Shown here one piece after another: positions 23,049 through 35,061 of a DNA stretch of 64,000 nt (positions within the stretch are counted from its first letter, which is position 1; each line of letters starts with the position of its first letter). Position numbers and translations under genes: made by a program. The notes under the pieces are model-generated. The model was given only the letters and a program-made list of their open reading frames with translations. It was not told the DNA's origin and did no database searches. Source of the DNA: Limanda limanda (taxonomy: Eukaryota; Chordata; Actinopteri; Pleuronectiformes; Pleuronectidae). The stretch is from assembly GCF_963576545.1 (NCBI RefSeq), contig NC_083648.1:27781873-27845872 (forward strand). Direction: 5' to 3'.

Positions 23049-25453
23049 TCGGAGAGACTTGCAAGTAGGCTCTACCCCCACTAAATGGGGTAGCGCGCAT
23101 CGATCGGTACCATCCTTGAGCTTCTCCGACTTTCGGAAGGGTTAGGGTTAGGGTTAGGGATGAAAGCACATAGGAGAAAGAGATATTCTTGAATAACTTT
23201 TTTTGTGAAGGTCGGAGAGACTTGCAAGTAGGCTCTACCCCCACTAAATGGGGTAGCGCGCATCGATCGGTACCATCCTTGAGCTTCTCCGACTTTCGGA
23301 AGGGTTAGGGTTAGGGTTAGGGATGAAAGCACATAGGAGAAAGAGATATTCTTGAATAACTTTTTTTGTGAAGGTCGGAGAGACTTGGAAAGTGGTTGCA
23401 TCTGGACTAATTTGGGTCCTGCAGATCGATTGGTACCATCCCCGAGCTTGTACGACCTTCGGAAGAGGTCGACCGACGAAATTCCCCCAAATCTGAGGAG
23501 ATATTCTTGAATAACTTTTTTTGTGAAGGTCGGAGAGACTTGCAAGTAGGCTATACCCCCACTAAATGGGGTTGCGCGCATCGATCGGTACCATCCTTGA
23601 GCTTCTCCGACTTTCGGAAGGGATAGGGTTAGGGTTAGGGATGAAAGCACATAGGAGAAAGAGATATTCTTGAATAACTTTTTTTGTGAAGGTCGGAGAG
23701 ACTTGGAAAGTGGTTGCATCTGGACTAATTTGGGTCCTGCGGATCGATTGGTACCATCCCCGAGCTTGTACGACCTTCGGAAGAGGTCGACCGACGAAAT
23801 TCCCCCAAATCTGAGGAGATATTCTTGAATAACTTTTTTTGTGAAGGTCGGAGAGACTTGCAAGTAGGCTCTACCCCCACTAAATGGGGTTGCGCGCATC
23901 GATCGGTACCATCCTTGAGCTTCTCCGACTTTCGGAAGGGTTAGGGTTAGGGTTAGGGATGAAAGCACATAGGAGAAAGAGATATTCTTGAATAACTTTT
24001 TTTGTGAAGGTCGGAGAGACTTGCAAGTAGGCTCTACCCCCACTAAATGGGGTAGCGCGCATCGATCGGTACCATCCTTGAGCTTCTCCGACTTTCGGAA
24101 GGGTTAGGGTTAGGGTTAGGGATGAAAGCACATAGGAGAAAGAGATATTCTTGAATAACTTTTTTTGTGAAGGTCGGAGAGACTTGCAAGTAGGCTCTAC
24201 CCCCACTAAATGGGGTTGCGCGCATCGATCGGTACCATCCTTGAGCTTCTCCGACTTTCGGAAGGGTTAGGGTTAGGGTTAGGGATGAAAGCACATAGGA
24301 GAAAGAGATATTCTTGAATAACTTTTTTTGTGAAGGTCGGAGAGACTTGGAAAGTGGTTGCATCTGGACTAATTTGGGTCCTGCGGATCGATTGGTACCA
24401 TCCCCGAGCTTGTACGACCTTCGGAAGAGGTCGACCGACGAAATTCCCCCAAATCTGAGGAGATATTCTTGAATAACTTTTTTTGTGAAGGTCGGAGAGA
24501 CTTGCAAGTAGGCTATACCCCCACTAAATGGGGTTGCGCGCATCGATCGGTACCATCCTTGAGCTTCTCCGACTTTCGGAAGGGATAGGGTTAGGGTTAG
24601 GGATGAAAGCACATAGGAGAAAGAGATATTCTTGAATAACTTTTTTTGTGAAGGTCGGAGAGACTTGGAAAGTGGTTGCATCTGGACTAATTTGGGTCCT
24701 GCGGATCGATTGGTACCATCCCCGAGCTTGTACGACCTTCGGAAGAGGTCGACCGACGAAATTCCCCCAAATCTGAGGAGATATTCTTGAATAACTTTTT
24801 TTGTGAAGGTCGGAGAGACTTGCAAGTAGGCTCTACCCCCACTAAATGGGGTAGCGCGCATCGATCGGTACCATCCTTGAGCTTCTCCGACTTTCGGAAG
24901 GGTTAGGGTTAGGGTTAGGGATGAAAGCACATAGGAGAAAGAGATATTCTTGAATAACTTTTTTTGTGAAGGTCGGAGAGACTTGGAAAGTGGTTGCATC
25001 TGGACTAATTTGGGTCCTGCGGATCGATTGGTACCATCCCCGAGCTTGTACGACCTTCGGAAGAGGTCGACCGACGAAATTCCCCCAAATCTGAGGAGAT
25101 ATTCTTGAATAACTTTTTTTGTGAAGGTCGGAGAGACTTGCAAGTAGGCTCTACCCCCACTAAATGGGGTTGCGCGCATCGATCGGTACCATCCTTGAGC
25201 TTCTCCGACTTTCGGAAGGGTTAGGGTTAGGGTTAGGGATGAAAGCACATAGGAGAAAGAGATATTCTTGAATAACTTTTTTTGTGAAGGTCGGAGAGAC
25301 TTGCAAGTAGGCTCTACCCCCACTAAATGGGGTAGCGCGCATCGATCGGTACCATCCTTGAGCTTCTCCGACTTTCGGAAGGGTTAGGGTTAGGGTTAGG
25401 GATGAAAGCACATAGGAGAAAGAGATATTCTTGAATAACTTTTTTTGTGAAGG
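23049..25453 (+). repeat. HOR-23-derived block, 15 monomers
   Basis: Order: A1 A1 Bp A2 B A3 A1 A3 B A2 B A1 B A3 A1. It contains the last Bp (23375) in the window. The A3-A1-A3-B core is kept, but the Ac pair and the Ad section are missing. Confidence 0.8.
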
Positions 25454-25698
25454 TCGGAGAGACTTGGAAAGTGGTTGCATCTGGACTAATTTGGGTCCTG
25501 CGGATCGATTGGTACCATCCCCGAGCTTGTACGACCTTCGGAAGAGGTCGACCGACGAAATTCCCCCAAATCTGAGGAGATATTCTTGAATAACTTTTTT
25601 TGTGAAGGTCGGAGAGACTTGCAAGTAGGCTCTACCCCCACTAAATGGGGTAGCGCGCATCGATCGGTACCATCCTTGAGCTTCTCCGACTTTCGGAA

Positions 25699-25725
25699 GG
25701 GTTAGGGTTAGGGTTAGGGTTAGGG
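25699..25725 (+). repeat. Expanded telomeric block, four TTAGGG
   Basis: GGG(TTAGGG)4 in the A1 starting at 25609, first copy of the 487-bp duplication. Confidence 0.95.
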
Positions 25726-26185
25726 ATGAAAGCACATAGGAGAAAGAGATATTCTTGAATAACTTTTTTTGTGAAGGTCGGAGAGACTTGCAAGTAGGCT
25801 CTACCCCCACTAAATGGGGTAGCGCACATCGATCGGTACCATCCTTGAGCTTCTCCGACTTTCGGAAGGGTTAGGGTTAGGGTTAGGGATGAAAGCACAT
25901 AGGAGAAAGAGATATTCTTGAATAACTTTTTTTGTGAAGGTCGGAGAGACTTGGAAAGTGGTTGCATCTGGACTAATTTGGGTCCTGCGGATCGATTGGT
26001 ACCATCCCCGAGCTTGTACGACCTTCGGAAGAGGTCGACCGACGAAATTCCCCCAAATCTGAGGAGATATTCTTGAATAACTTTTTTTGTGAAGGTCGGA
26101 GAGACTTGCAAGTAGGCTCTACCCCCACTAAATGGGGTAGCGCGCATCGATCGGTACCATCCTTGAGCTTCTCCGACTTTCGGAA

Positions 26186-26212
26186 GGGTTAGGGTTAGGG
26201 TTAGGGATAGGG
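26186..26212 (+). repeat. Expanded telomeric block, (TTAGGG)3 ATAGGG
   Basis: Four hexamers in the A1 starting at 26096; the last is ATAGGG, the reverse position of the A2-type degenerate hexamer. Confidence 0.95.
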
Positions 26213-26427
26213 ATGAAAGCACATAGGAGAAAGAGATATTCTTGAATAACTTTTTTTGTGAAGGTCGGAGAGACTTGCAAGTAGGCTCTACCCCCACTAA
26301 ATGGGGTAGCGCACATCGATCGGTACCATCCTTGAGCTTCTCCGACTTTCGGAAGGGTTAGGGTTAGGGTTAGGGATGAAAGCACATAGGAGAAAGAGAT
26401 ATTCTTGAATAACTTTTTTTGTGAAGG

Positions 26428-26900
26428 TCGGAGAGACTTGGAAAGTGGTTGCATCTGGACTAATTTGGGTCCTGCGGATCGATTGGTACCATCCCCGAGC
26501 TTGTACGACCTTCGGAAGAGGTCGACCGACGAAATTCCCCCAAATCTGAGGAGATATTCTTGAATAACTTTTTTTGTGAAGGTCGGAGAGACTTGCAAGT
26601 AGGCTATACCCCCACTAAATGGGGTTGCGCGCATCGATCGGTACCATCCTTGAGCTTCTCCGACTTTCGGAAGGGATAGGGTTAGGGTTAGGGATGAAAG
26701 CACATAGGAGAAAGAGATATTCTTGAATAACTTTTTTTGTGAAGGTCGGAGAGACTTGGAAAGTGGTTGCATCTGGACTAATTTGGGTCCTGCGGATCGA
26801 TTGGTACCATCCCCGAGCTTGTACGACCTTCGGAAGAGGTCGACCGACGAAATTCCCCCAAATCTGAGGAGATATTCTTGAATAACTTTTTTTGTGAAGG
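26428..26900 (+). repeat. Linker trimer B-A2-B
   Basis: Three unremarkable monomers (26428, 26583, 26746) joining the 487-bp duplication to the first HOR-10 copy. Confidence 0.85.
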
Positions 26901-28498
26901 TCGGAGAGACTTGCAAGTAGGCTCTACCCCCACTAAATGGGGTAGCGCGCATCGATCGGTACCATCCTTGAGCTTCTCCGACTTTCGGAAGGGTTAGGGT
27001 TAGGGTTAGGGATGAAAGCACATAGGAGAAAGAGATATTCTTGAATAACTTTTTTTGTGAAGGTCGGAGAGACTTGCAAGTAGGCTCTACCCCCACTAAA
27101 TGGGGTAGCGCACATCGATCAGTACCATCTTTGAGCTTCTCCGACTTTCGGAAGGGTTAGGGTTAGGGTTAGGGATGAAAGCACATAGGAGAAAGAGATA
27201 TTCTTGAATAACTTTTTTTGTGAAGGTCGGAGAGACTTGGAAAGTGGTTGCATCTGGACTAATTTGGGTCCTGCGGATCGATTGGTACCATCCCCGAGCT
27301 TGTACGACCTTCGGAAAAGGTCGACCGACGAAATTCCCCCAAATCTGAGGAGATATTCTTGAATAACTTTTTTTGTGAAGGTCGGAGAGACTTGCAAGTA
27401 GGCTATACCCCCACTAAATGGGGTTGCGCGCATCGATCGGTACCATCCTTGAGCTTCTCCGACTTTCGGAAGGGATAGGGTTAGGGTTAGGGATGAAAGC
27501 ACATAGGAGAAAGAGATATTCTTGAATAACTTTTTTTGTGAAGGTCGGAGAGACTTGGAAAGTGGTTGCATCTGGACTAATTTGGGTCCTGCGGATCGAT
27601 TGGTACCATCCCCGAGCTTGTACGACCTTCGGAAGAGGTCGACCGACGAAATTCCCCCAAATCTGAGGAGATATTCTTGAATAACTTTTTTTGTGAAGGT
27701 CGGAGAGACTTGCAAGTAGGCTCTACCCCCACTAAATGGGGTAGCGCGCATCGATCGGTACCATCCTTGAGCTTCTCCGACTTTCGGAAGGGTTAGGGTT
27801 AGGGTTAGGGATGAAAGCACATAGGAGAAAGAGATATTCTTGAATAACTTTTTTTGTGAAGGTCGGAGAGACTTGCAAGTAGGCTCTACCCCCACTAAAT
27901 GGGGTAGCGCACATCGATCGGTACCATCCTTGAGCTTCTCCGACTTTCGGAAGGGTTAGGGTTAGGGTTAGGGATGAAAGCACATAGGAGAAAGAGATAT
28001 TCTTGAATAACTTTTTTTGTGAAGGTCGGAGAGACTTGGAAAGTGGTTGCATCTGGACTAATTTGGGTCCTGCGGATCGATTGGTACCATCCCCGAGCTT
28101 GTACGACCTTCGGAAGAGGTCGACCGACGAAATTCCCCCAAATCTGAGGAGATATTCTTGAATAACTTTTTTTGTGAAGGTCGGAGAGACTTGCAAGTAG
28201 GCTATACCCCCACTAAATGGGGTTGCGCGCATCGATCGGTACCATCCTTGAGCTTCTCCGACTTTCGGAAGGGATAGGGTTAGGGTTAGGGATGAAAGCA
28301 CATAGGAGAAAGAGATATTCTTGAATAACTTTTTTTGTGAAGGTCGGAGAGACTTGGAAAGTGGTTGCATCTGGACTAATTTGGGTCCTGCGGATCGATT
28401 GGTACCATCCCCGAGCTTGTACGACCTTCGGAAGAGGTCGACCGACGAAATTCCCCCAAATCTGAGGAGATATTCTTGAATAACTTTTTTTGTGAAGG
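26901..28498 (+). repeat. HOR-10 copy 1 (1598 bp)
   Basis: Order: A1 Adm Bx A2 B A1 Ac B A2 B, two related 799-bp pentamers that differ by Ad-Bx versus Ac-B. The Ad at 27064 has a private catcttt. First appearance of Bx (27227). Confidence 0.85.
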
Positions 28499-28661
28499 TC
28501 GGAGAGACTTGCAAGTAGGCTCTACCCCCACTAAATGGGGTAGCGCGCATCGATCGGTACCATCCTTGAGCTTCTCCGACTTTCGGAAGGGTTAGGGTTA
28601 GGGTTAGGGATGAAAGCACATAGGAGAAAGAGATATTCTTGAATAACTTTTTTTGTGAAGG

Positions 28662-28824
28662 TCGGAGAGACTTGCAAGTAGGCTCTACCCCCACTAAATG
28701 GGGTAGCGCGCATCGATCGGTACCATCCTTGAGCTTCTCCGACTTTTGGAAGGGTTAGGGTTAGGGTTAGGGATGAAAGCACATAGGAGAAAGAGATATT
28801 CTTGAATAACTTTTTTTGTGAAGG
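28662..28824 (+). repeat. First Ae monomer
   Basis: A1 with c86t (tttcgg to ttttgg), removing a CpG and breaking the TCCGA/TCGGA dyad. Ae and the related Ag are absent to the left of this point and frequent to the right, marking the entry of the 13-monomer higher-order repeat. Confidence 0.88.
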
Positions 28825-28987
28825 TCGGAGAGACTTGCAAGTAGGCTCTACCCCCACTAAATGGGGTAGCGCGCATCGATCGGTACCATCCTTGAGCTTC
28901 TCCGACTTTCGGAAGGGTTAGGGTTAGGGTTAGGGATGAAAGCACATAGGAGAAAGAGATATTCTTGAATAACTTTTTTTGTGAAGG

Positions 28988-29150
28988 TCGGAGAGACTTG
29001 CAAGTAGGCTCTACCCCCACTAAATGGGGTAGCGCGCATCGATCGGTACCATCCTTGAGCTTCTCCGACTTTCGAAAGGGTTAGGGTTAGGGTTAGGGAT
29101 GAAAGCACATAGGAGAAAGAGATATTCTTGAATAACTTTTTTTGTGAAGG
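28988..29150 (+). repeat. First Af monomer
   Basis: A1 with g88a, creating TTCGAA (BstBI). It always sits two places after Ae (or Ag at 35225), in the series Ae-A1-Af. Other copies are at 30588, 35551, 47073, 49160, 51247, 52853 and 54940. Confidence 0.88.
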
Positions 29151-29631
29151 TCGGAGAGACTTGCAAGTAGGCTTTACCCCCACTAAATGGGGTAGCGCGC
29201 ATCGATCGGTACCATCCTTGAGCTTCTCCGACTTTCGGAAGGGTTAGGGTTAGGGTTAGGGATGAAAGCACATAGGAGAAAGAGATATTCTTGAATAACT
29301 TTTTTTGTGAAGGTCGGAGAGACTTGGAAAGTGGTTGCATCTGGACTAATTTGGGTCCTGCGGATCGATTGGTACCATCCCCGAGCTTGTACGACCTTCG
29401 GAAGAGGTCGACCGACGAAATTCCCCCAAATCTGAGGAGATATTCTTGAATAACTTTTTTTGTGAAGGTCGGAGAGACTTGCAAGTAGGCTCTACCCCCA
29501 CTAAATGGGGTAGCGCGCATCGATCGGTACCATCCTTGAGCTTCTCCGACTTTCGGAAGGGTTAGGGTTAGGGTTAGGGATGAAAGCACATAGGAGAAAG
29601 AGATATTCTTGAATAACTTTTTTTGTGAAGG

Positions 29632-29794
29632 TCGGAGAGACTTGCAAGTAGGCTCTACCCCCACTAAATGGGTTAGCGCGCATCGATCAGTACCATCCTT
29701 GAGCTTCTCCGACTTTTGGAAGGGTTAGGGTTAGGGTTAGGGATGAAAGCACATAGGAGAAAGAGATATTCTTGAATAACTTTTTTTGTGAAGG
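29632..29794 (+). repeat. First Ag monomer, with a private change
   Basis: Combines g58a of Ad with c86t of Ae, while keeping g49. This copy also has ggggtag changed to gggttag in the right arm of the offset 24-45 hairpin. Clean Ag copies are at 31232, 35225, 36195, 49804, 53497 (with a private change in its spacer), 55584, 58144, 60060 and 62457. Confidence 0.85.
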
Positions 29795-30357
29795 TCGGAG
29801 AGACTTGGAAAGTGGTTGCATCTGGACTAATTTGGGTCCTGCGGATCGATTGGTACCATCCCCGAGCTTGTACGACCTTCGGAAGAGGTCGACCGACGAA
29901 ATTCCCCCAAATCTGAGGAGATATTCTTGAATAACTTTTTTTGTGAAGGTCGGAGAGACTTGCAAGTAGGCTCTACCCCCACTAAATGGGGTAGCGCGCA
30001 TCGATCGGTACCATCCTTGAGCTTCTCCGACTTTCGGAAGGGTTAGGGTTAGGGTTAGGGATGAAAGCACATAGGAGAAAGAGATATTCTTGAATAACTT
30101 TTTTTGTGAAGGTCGGAGAGACTTGGAAAGTGGTTGCATCTGGACTAATTTGGGTCCTGCGGATCGATTGGTACCATCCCCGAGCTTGTACGACCTTCGA
30201 AAGAGGTCGACCGACGAAATTCCCCCAAATCTGAGGAGATATTCTTGAATAACTTTTTTTGTGAAGGTCGGAGAGACTTGCAAGTAGGCTCTACCCCCAC
30301 TAAATGGGGTAGCGCGCATCGATCGGTACCATCCTTGAGCTTCTCCGACTTTTGGAA

Positions 30358-30372
30358 GGGTTAGGGTTAGGG
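30358..30372 (+). repeat. Contracted telomeric block, two TTAGGG
   Basis: GGG(TTAGGG)2 in the Ae starting at 30268. Confidence 0.95.
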
Positions 30373-31867
30373 ATGAAAGCACATAGGAGAAAGAGATATT
30401 CTTGAATAACTTTTTTTGTGAAGGTCGGAGAGACTTGCAAGTAGGCTCTACCCCCACTAAATGGGGTAGCGCGCATCGATCGGTACCATCCTTGAGCTTC
30501 TCCGACTTTCGGAAGGGTTAGGGTTAGGGTTAGGGATGAAAGCACATAGGAGAAAGAGATATTCTTGAATAACTTTTTTTGTGAAGGTCGGAGAGACTTG
30601 CAAGTAGGCTCTACCCCCACTAAATGGGGTAGCGCGCATCGATCGGTACCATCCTTGAGCTTCTCCGACTTTCGAAAGGGTTAGGGTTAGGGTTAGGGAT
30701 GAAAGCACATAGGAGAAAGAGATATTCTTGAATAACTTTTTTTGTGAAGGTCGGAGAGACTTGCAAGTAGGCTCTACCCCCACTAAATGGGGTAGCGCGC
30801 ATCGATCGGTACCATCCTTGAGCTTCTCCGACTTTCGGAAGGGTTAGGGTTAGGGTTAGGGATGAAAGCACATAGGAGAAAGAGATATTCTTGAATAACT
30901 TTTTTTGTGAAGGTCGGAGAGACTTGGAAAGTGGTTGCATCTGGACTAATTTGGGTCCTGCGGATCGATTGGTACCATCCCCGAGCTTGTACGACCTTCG
31001 GAAGAGGTCGACCGACGAAATTCCCCCAAATCTGAGGAGATATTCTTGAATAACTTTTTTTGTGAAGGTCGGAGAGACTTGCAAGTAGGCTCTACCCCCA
31101 CTAAATGGGGTAGCGTGCATCGATCGGTACCATCCTTGAGCTTCTCCGACTTTCGGAAGGGTTAGGGTTAGGGTTAGGGATGAAAGCACATAGGAGAAAG
31201 AGATATTCTTGAATAACTTTTTTTGTGAAGGTCGGAGAGACTTGCAAGTAGGCTCTACCCCCACTAAATGGGGTAGCGCGCATCGATCAGTACCATCCTT
31301 GAGCTTCTCCGACTTTTGGAAGGGTTAGGGTTAGGGTTAGGGATGAAAGCACATAGGAGAAAGAGATATTCTTGAATAACTTTTTTTGTGAAGGTCGGAG
31401 AGACTTGGAAAGTGGTTGCATCTGGACTAATTTGGGTCCTGCGGATCGATTGGTACCATCCCCGAGCTTGTACGACCTTCGGAAGAGGTCGACCGACGAA
31501 ATTCCCCCAAATCTGAGGAGATATTCTTGAATAACTTTTTTTGTGAAGGTCGGAGAGACTTGCAAGTAGGCTATACCCCCACTAAATGGGGTTGCGCGCA
31601 TCGATCGGTACCATCCTTGAGCTTCTCCGACTTTCGGAAGGGATAGGGTTAGGGTTAGGGATGAAAGCACATAGGAGAAAGAGATATTCTTGAATAACTT
31701 TTTTTGTGAAGGTCGGAGAGACTTGGAAAGTGGTTGCATCTGGACTAATTTGGGTCCTGCGGATCGATTGGTACCATCCCCGAGCTTGTACGACCTTCGG
31801 AAGAGGTCGACCGACGAAATTCCCCCAAATCTGAGGAGATATTCTTGAATAACTTTTTTTGTGAAGG

Positions 31868-32028
31868 TCGGAGAGACTTGCAAGTAGGCTCTACCCCCAC
31901 TAAATGGGGGAGCGCATCTATCGGTACCATCCTTGAGCTTCTCCGACTTTCGGAAGGGTTAGGGTTAGGGTTAGGGATGAAAGCACATAGGAGAAAGAGA
32001 TATTCTTGAATAACTTTTTTTGTGAAGG
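31868..32028 (+). repeat. A1 monomer with 2-bp deletion and clustered substitutions (161 bp)
   Basis: The offset 43-56 region reads ggggg-agcgcatctatcgg in place of the usual gtagcgcgcatcgatcgg: two bases lost, plus a changed hairpin arm and a lost ClaI site. It is the only small indel outside the telomeric block that I found. Confidence 0.85.
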
Positions 32029-32346
32029 TCGGAGAGACTTGCAAGTAGGCTCTACCCCCACTAAATGGGGTAGCGCACATCGATCAGTACCATCCTTGAG
32101 CTTCTCCGACTTTCGGAAGGGTTAGGGTTAGGGTTAGGGATGAAAGCACATAGGAGAAAGAGATATTCTTGAATAACTTTTTTTGTGAAGGTCGGAGAGA
32201 CTTGGAAAGTGGTTGCATCTGGACTAATTTGGGTCCTGCGGATCGATTGGTACCATCCCCGAGCTTGTACGACCTTCGAAAAAGGTCGACCGACGAAATT
32301 CCCCCAAATCTGAGGAGATATTCTTGAATAACTTTTTTTGTGAAGG

Positions 32347-33463
32347 TCGGAGAGACTTGCAAGTAGGCTATACCCCCACTAAATGGGGTTGCGCGCATCG
32401 ATCGGTACCATCCTTGAGCTTCTCCGACTTTCGGAAGGGATAGGGTTAGGGTTAGGGATGAAAGCACATAGGAGAAAGAGATATTCTTGAATAACTTTTT
32501 TTGTGAAGGTCGGAGAGACTTGGAAAGTGGTTGCATCTGGACTAATTTGGGTCCTGCGGATCGATTGGTACCATCCCCGAGCTTGTACGACCTTCGGAAG
32601 AGGTCGACCGACGAAATTCCCCCAAATCTGAGGAGATATTCTTGAATAACTTTTTTTGTGAAGGTCGGAGAGACTTGCAAGTAGGCTCTACCCCCACTAA
32701 ATGGGGTAGCGCGCATCGATCGGTACCATCCTTGAGCTTCTCCGACTTTCGGAAGGGTTAGGGTTAGGGTTAGGGATGAAAGCACATAGGAGAAAGAGAT
32801 ATTCTTGAATAACTTTTTTTGTGAAGGTCGGAGAGACTTGCAAGTAGGCTCTACCCCCACTAAATGGGGTAGCGCACATCGATCGGTACCATCCTTGAGC
32901 TTCTCCGACTTTCGGAAGGGTTAGGGTTAGGGTTAGGGATGAAAGCACATAGGAGAAAGAGATATTCTTGAATAACTTTTTTTGTGAAGGTCGGAGAGAC
33001 TTGGAAAGTGGTTGCATCTGGACTAATTTGGGTCCTGCGGATCGATTGGTACCATCCCCGAGCTTGTACGACCTTCGGAAGAGGTCGACCGACGAAATTC
33101 CCCCAAATCTGAGGAGATATTCTTGAATAACTTTTTTTGTGAAGGTCGGAGAGACTTGCAAGTAGGCTATACCCCCACTAAATGGGGTTGCGCGCATCGA
33201 TCGGTACCATCCTTGAGCTTCTCCGACTTTCGGAAGGGATAGGGTTAGGGTTAGGGATGAAAGCACATAGGAGAAAGAGATATTCTTGAATAACTTTTTT
33301 TGTGAAGGTCGGAGAGACTTGGAAAGTGGTTGCATCTGGACTAATTTGGGTCCTGCGGATCGATTGGTACCATCCCCGAGCTTGTACGACCTTCGGAAGA
33401 GGTCGACCGACGAAATTCCCCCAAATCTGAGGAGATATTCTTGAATAACTTTTTTTGTGAAGG
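32347..33463 (+). repeat. Heptamer A2 B A1 Ac B A2 B (1117 bp)
   Basis: Taken with the preceding A1-del, Ad and Bfx (31868-32346) this completes a HOR-10 copy of 1596 bp, so HOR-13 and HOR-10 overlap in phase here and share the A1-Ad-Bx segment. Confidence 0.82.
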
Positions 33464-35061
33464 TCGGAGAGACTTGCAAGTAGGCTCTACCCCCACTAAA
33501 TGGGGTAGCGCGCATCGATCGGTACCATCCTTGAGCTTCTCCGACTTTCGGAAGGGTTAGGGTTAGGGTTAGGGATGAAAGCACATAGGAGAAAGAGATA
33601 TTCTTGAATAACTTTTTTTGTGAAGGTCGGAGAGACTTGCAAGTAGGCTCTACCCCCACTAAATGGGGTAGCGCACATCGATCAGTACCATCCTTGAGCT
33701 TCTCCGACTTTCGGAAGGGTTAGGGTTAGGGTTAGGGATGAAAGCACATAGGAGAAAGAGATATTCTTGAATAACTTTTTTTGTGAAGGTCGGAGAGACT
33801 TGGAAAGTGGTTGCATCTGGACTAATTTGGGTCCTGCGGATCGATTGGTACCATCCCCGAGCTTGTACGACCTTCGGAAAAGGTCGACCGACGAAATTCC
33901 CCCAAATCTGAGGAGATATTCTTGAATAACTTTTTTTGTGAAGGTCGGAGAGACTTGCAAGTAGGCTATACCCCCACTAAATGGGGTTGCGCGCATCGAT
34001 CGGTACCATCCTTGAGCTTCTCCGACTTTCGGAAGGGATAGGGTTAGGGTTAGGGATGAAAGCACATAGGAGAAAGAGATATTCTTGAATAACTTTTTTT
34101 GTGAAGGTCGGAGAGACTTGGAAAGTGGTTGCATCTGGACTAATTTGGGTCCTGCGGATCGATTGGTACCATCCCCGAGCTTGTACGACCTTCGGAAGAA
34201 GTCGACCGACGAAATTCCCCCAAATCTGAGGAGATATTCTTGAATAACTTTTTTTGTGAAGGTCGGAGAGACTTGCAAGTAGGCTCTACCCCCACTAAAT
34301 GGGGTAGCGCGCATCGATCGGTACCATCCTTGAGCTTCTCCGACTTTCGGAAGGGTTAGGGTTAGGGTTAGGGATGAAAGCACATAGGAGAAAGAGATAT
34401 TCTTGAATAACTTTTTTTGTGAAGGTCGGAGAGACTTGCAAGTAGGCTCTACCCCCACTAAATGGGGTAGCGCACATCGATCGGTACCATCCTTGAGCTT
34501 CTCCGACTTTCGGAAGGGTTAGGGTTAGGGTTAGGGATGAAAGCACATAGGAGAAAGAGATATTCTTGAATAACTTTTTTTGTGAAGGTCGGAGAGACTT
34601 GGAAAGTGGTTGCATCTGGACTAATTTGGGTCCTGCGGATCGATTGGTACCATCCCCGAGCTTGTACGACCTTCGGAAGAGGTCGACCGACGAAATTCCC
34701 CCAAATCTGAGGAGATATTCTTGAATAACTTTTTTTGTGAAGGTCGGAGAGACTTGCAAGTAGGCTATACCCCCACTAAATGGGGTTGCGCGCATCGATC
34801 GGTACCATCCTTGAGCTTCTCCGACTTTCGGAAGGGATAGGGTTAGGGTTAGGGATGAAAGCACATAGGAGAAAGAGATATTCTTGAATAACTTTTTTTG
34901 TGAAGGTCGGAGAGACTTGGAAAGTGGTTGCATCTGGACTAATTTGGGTCCTGCGGATCGATTGGTACCATCCCCGAGCTTGTACGACCTTCGGAAGAGG
35001 TCGACCGACGAAATTCCCCCAAATCTGAGGAGATATTCTTGAATAACTTTTTTTGTGAAGG
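33464..35061 (+). repeat. HOR-10 copy (1598 bp)
   Basis: Order: A1 Ad Bx A2 Bm A1 Ac B A2 B, tandem with the HOR-10 at 31868-33463. Bm at 34108 has g94a, the only stem mutation I saw in the B hairpin; its SalI site is kept. Confidence 0.85.

Larger units (their letters stand above)
25454..26427 (+). repeat. 487-bp tandem duplication B-A1(4)-Ac, two copies
   Basis: Copies at 25454-25940 and 25941-26427, each B + A1 with four hexamers (169 bp) + Ac. The shared expanded telomeric block marks them as a duplication of one trimer. They differ in the fourth hexamer: TTAGGG in the first, ATAGGG in the second. Confidence 0.82.
28499..30267 (+). repeat. A1 plus a truncated HOR-13 (1606 bp from 28662)
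   Basis: Order: A1 / Ae A1 Af A1m B A1 Agm B A1 Bf. The run 28499-29313 is five A monomers. Compared with full HOR-13 it lacks A2 B and has Bf in place of the Ad-Bx end. This is where Ae, Af and Ag enter the array. Confidence 0.8.
30268..32346 (+). repeat. HOR-13 copy (2079 bp)
   Basis: Order: Ae(2) A1 Af A1 B A1m Ag B A2 B A1-del Ad Bfx. Length is 2087 minus 6 (one hexamer lost at 30268) minus 2 (deletion in 31868). A1m at 31069 has gcgtgc. Bfx at 32192 carries both g88a and g91a. Confidence 0.84.
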
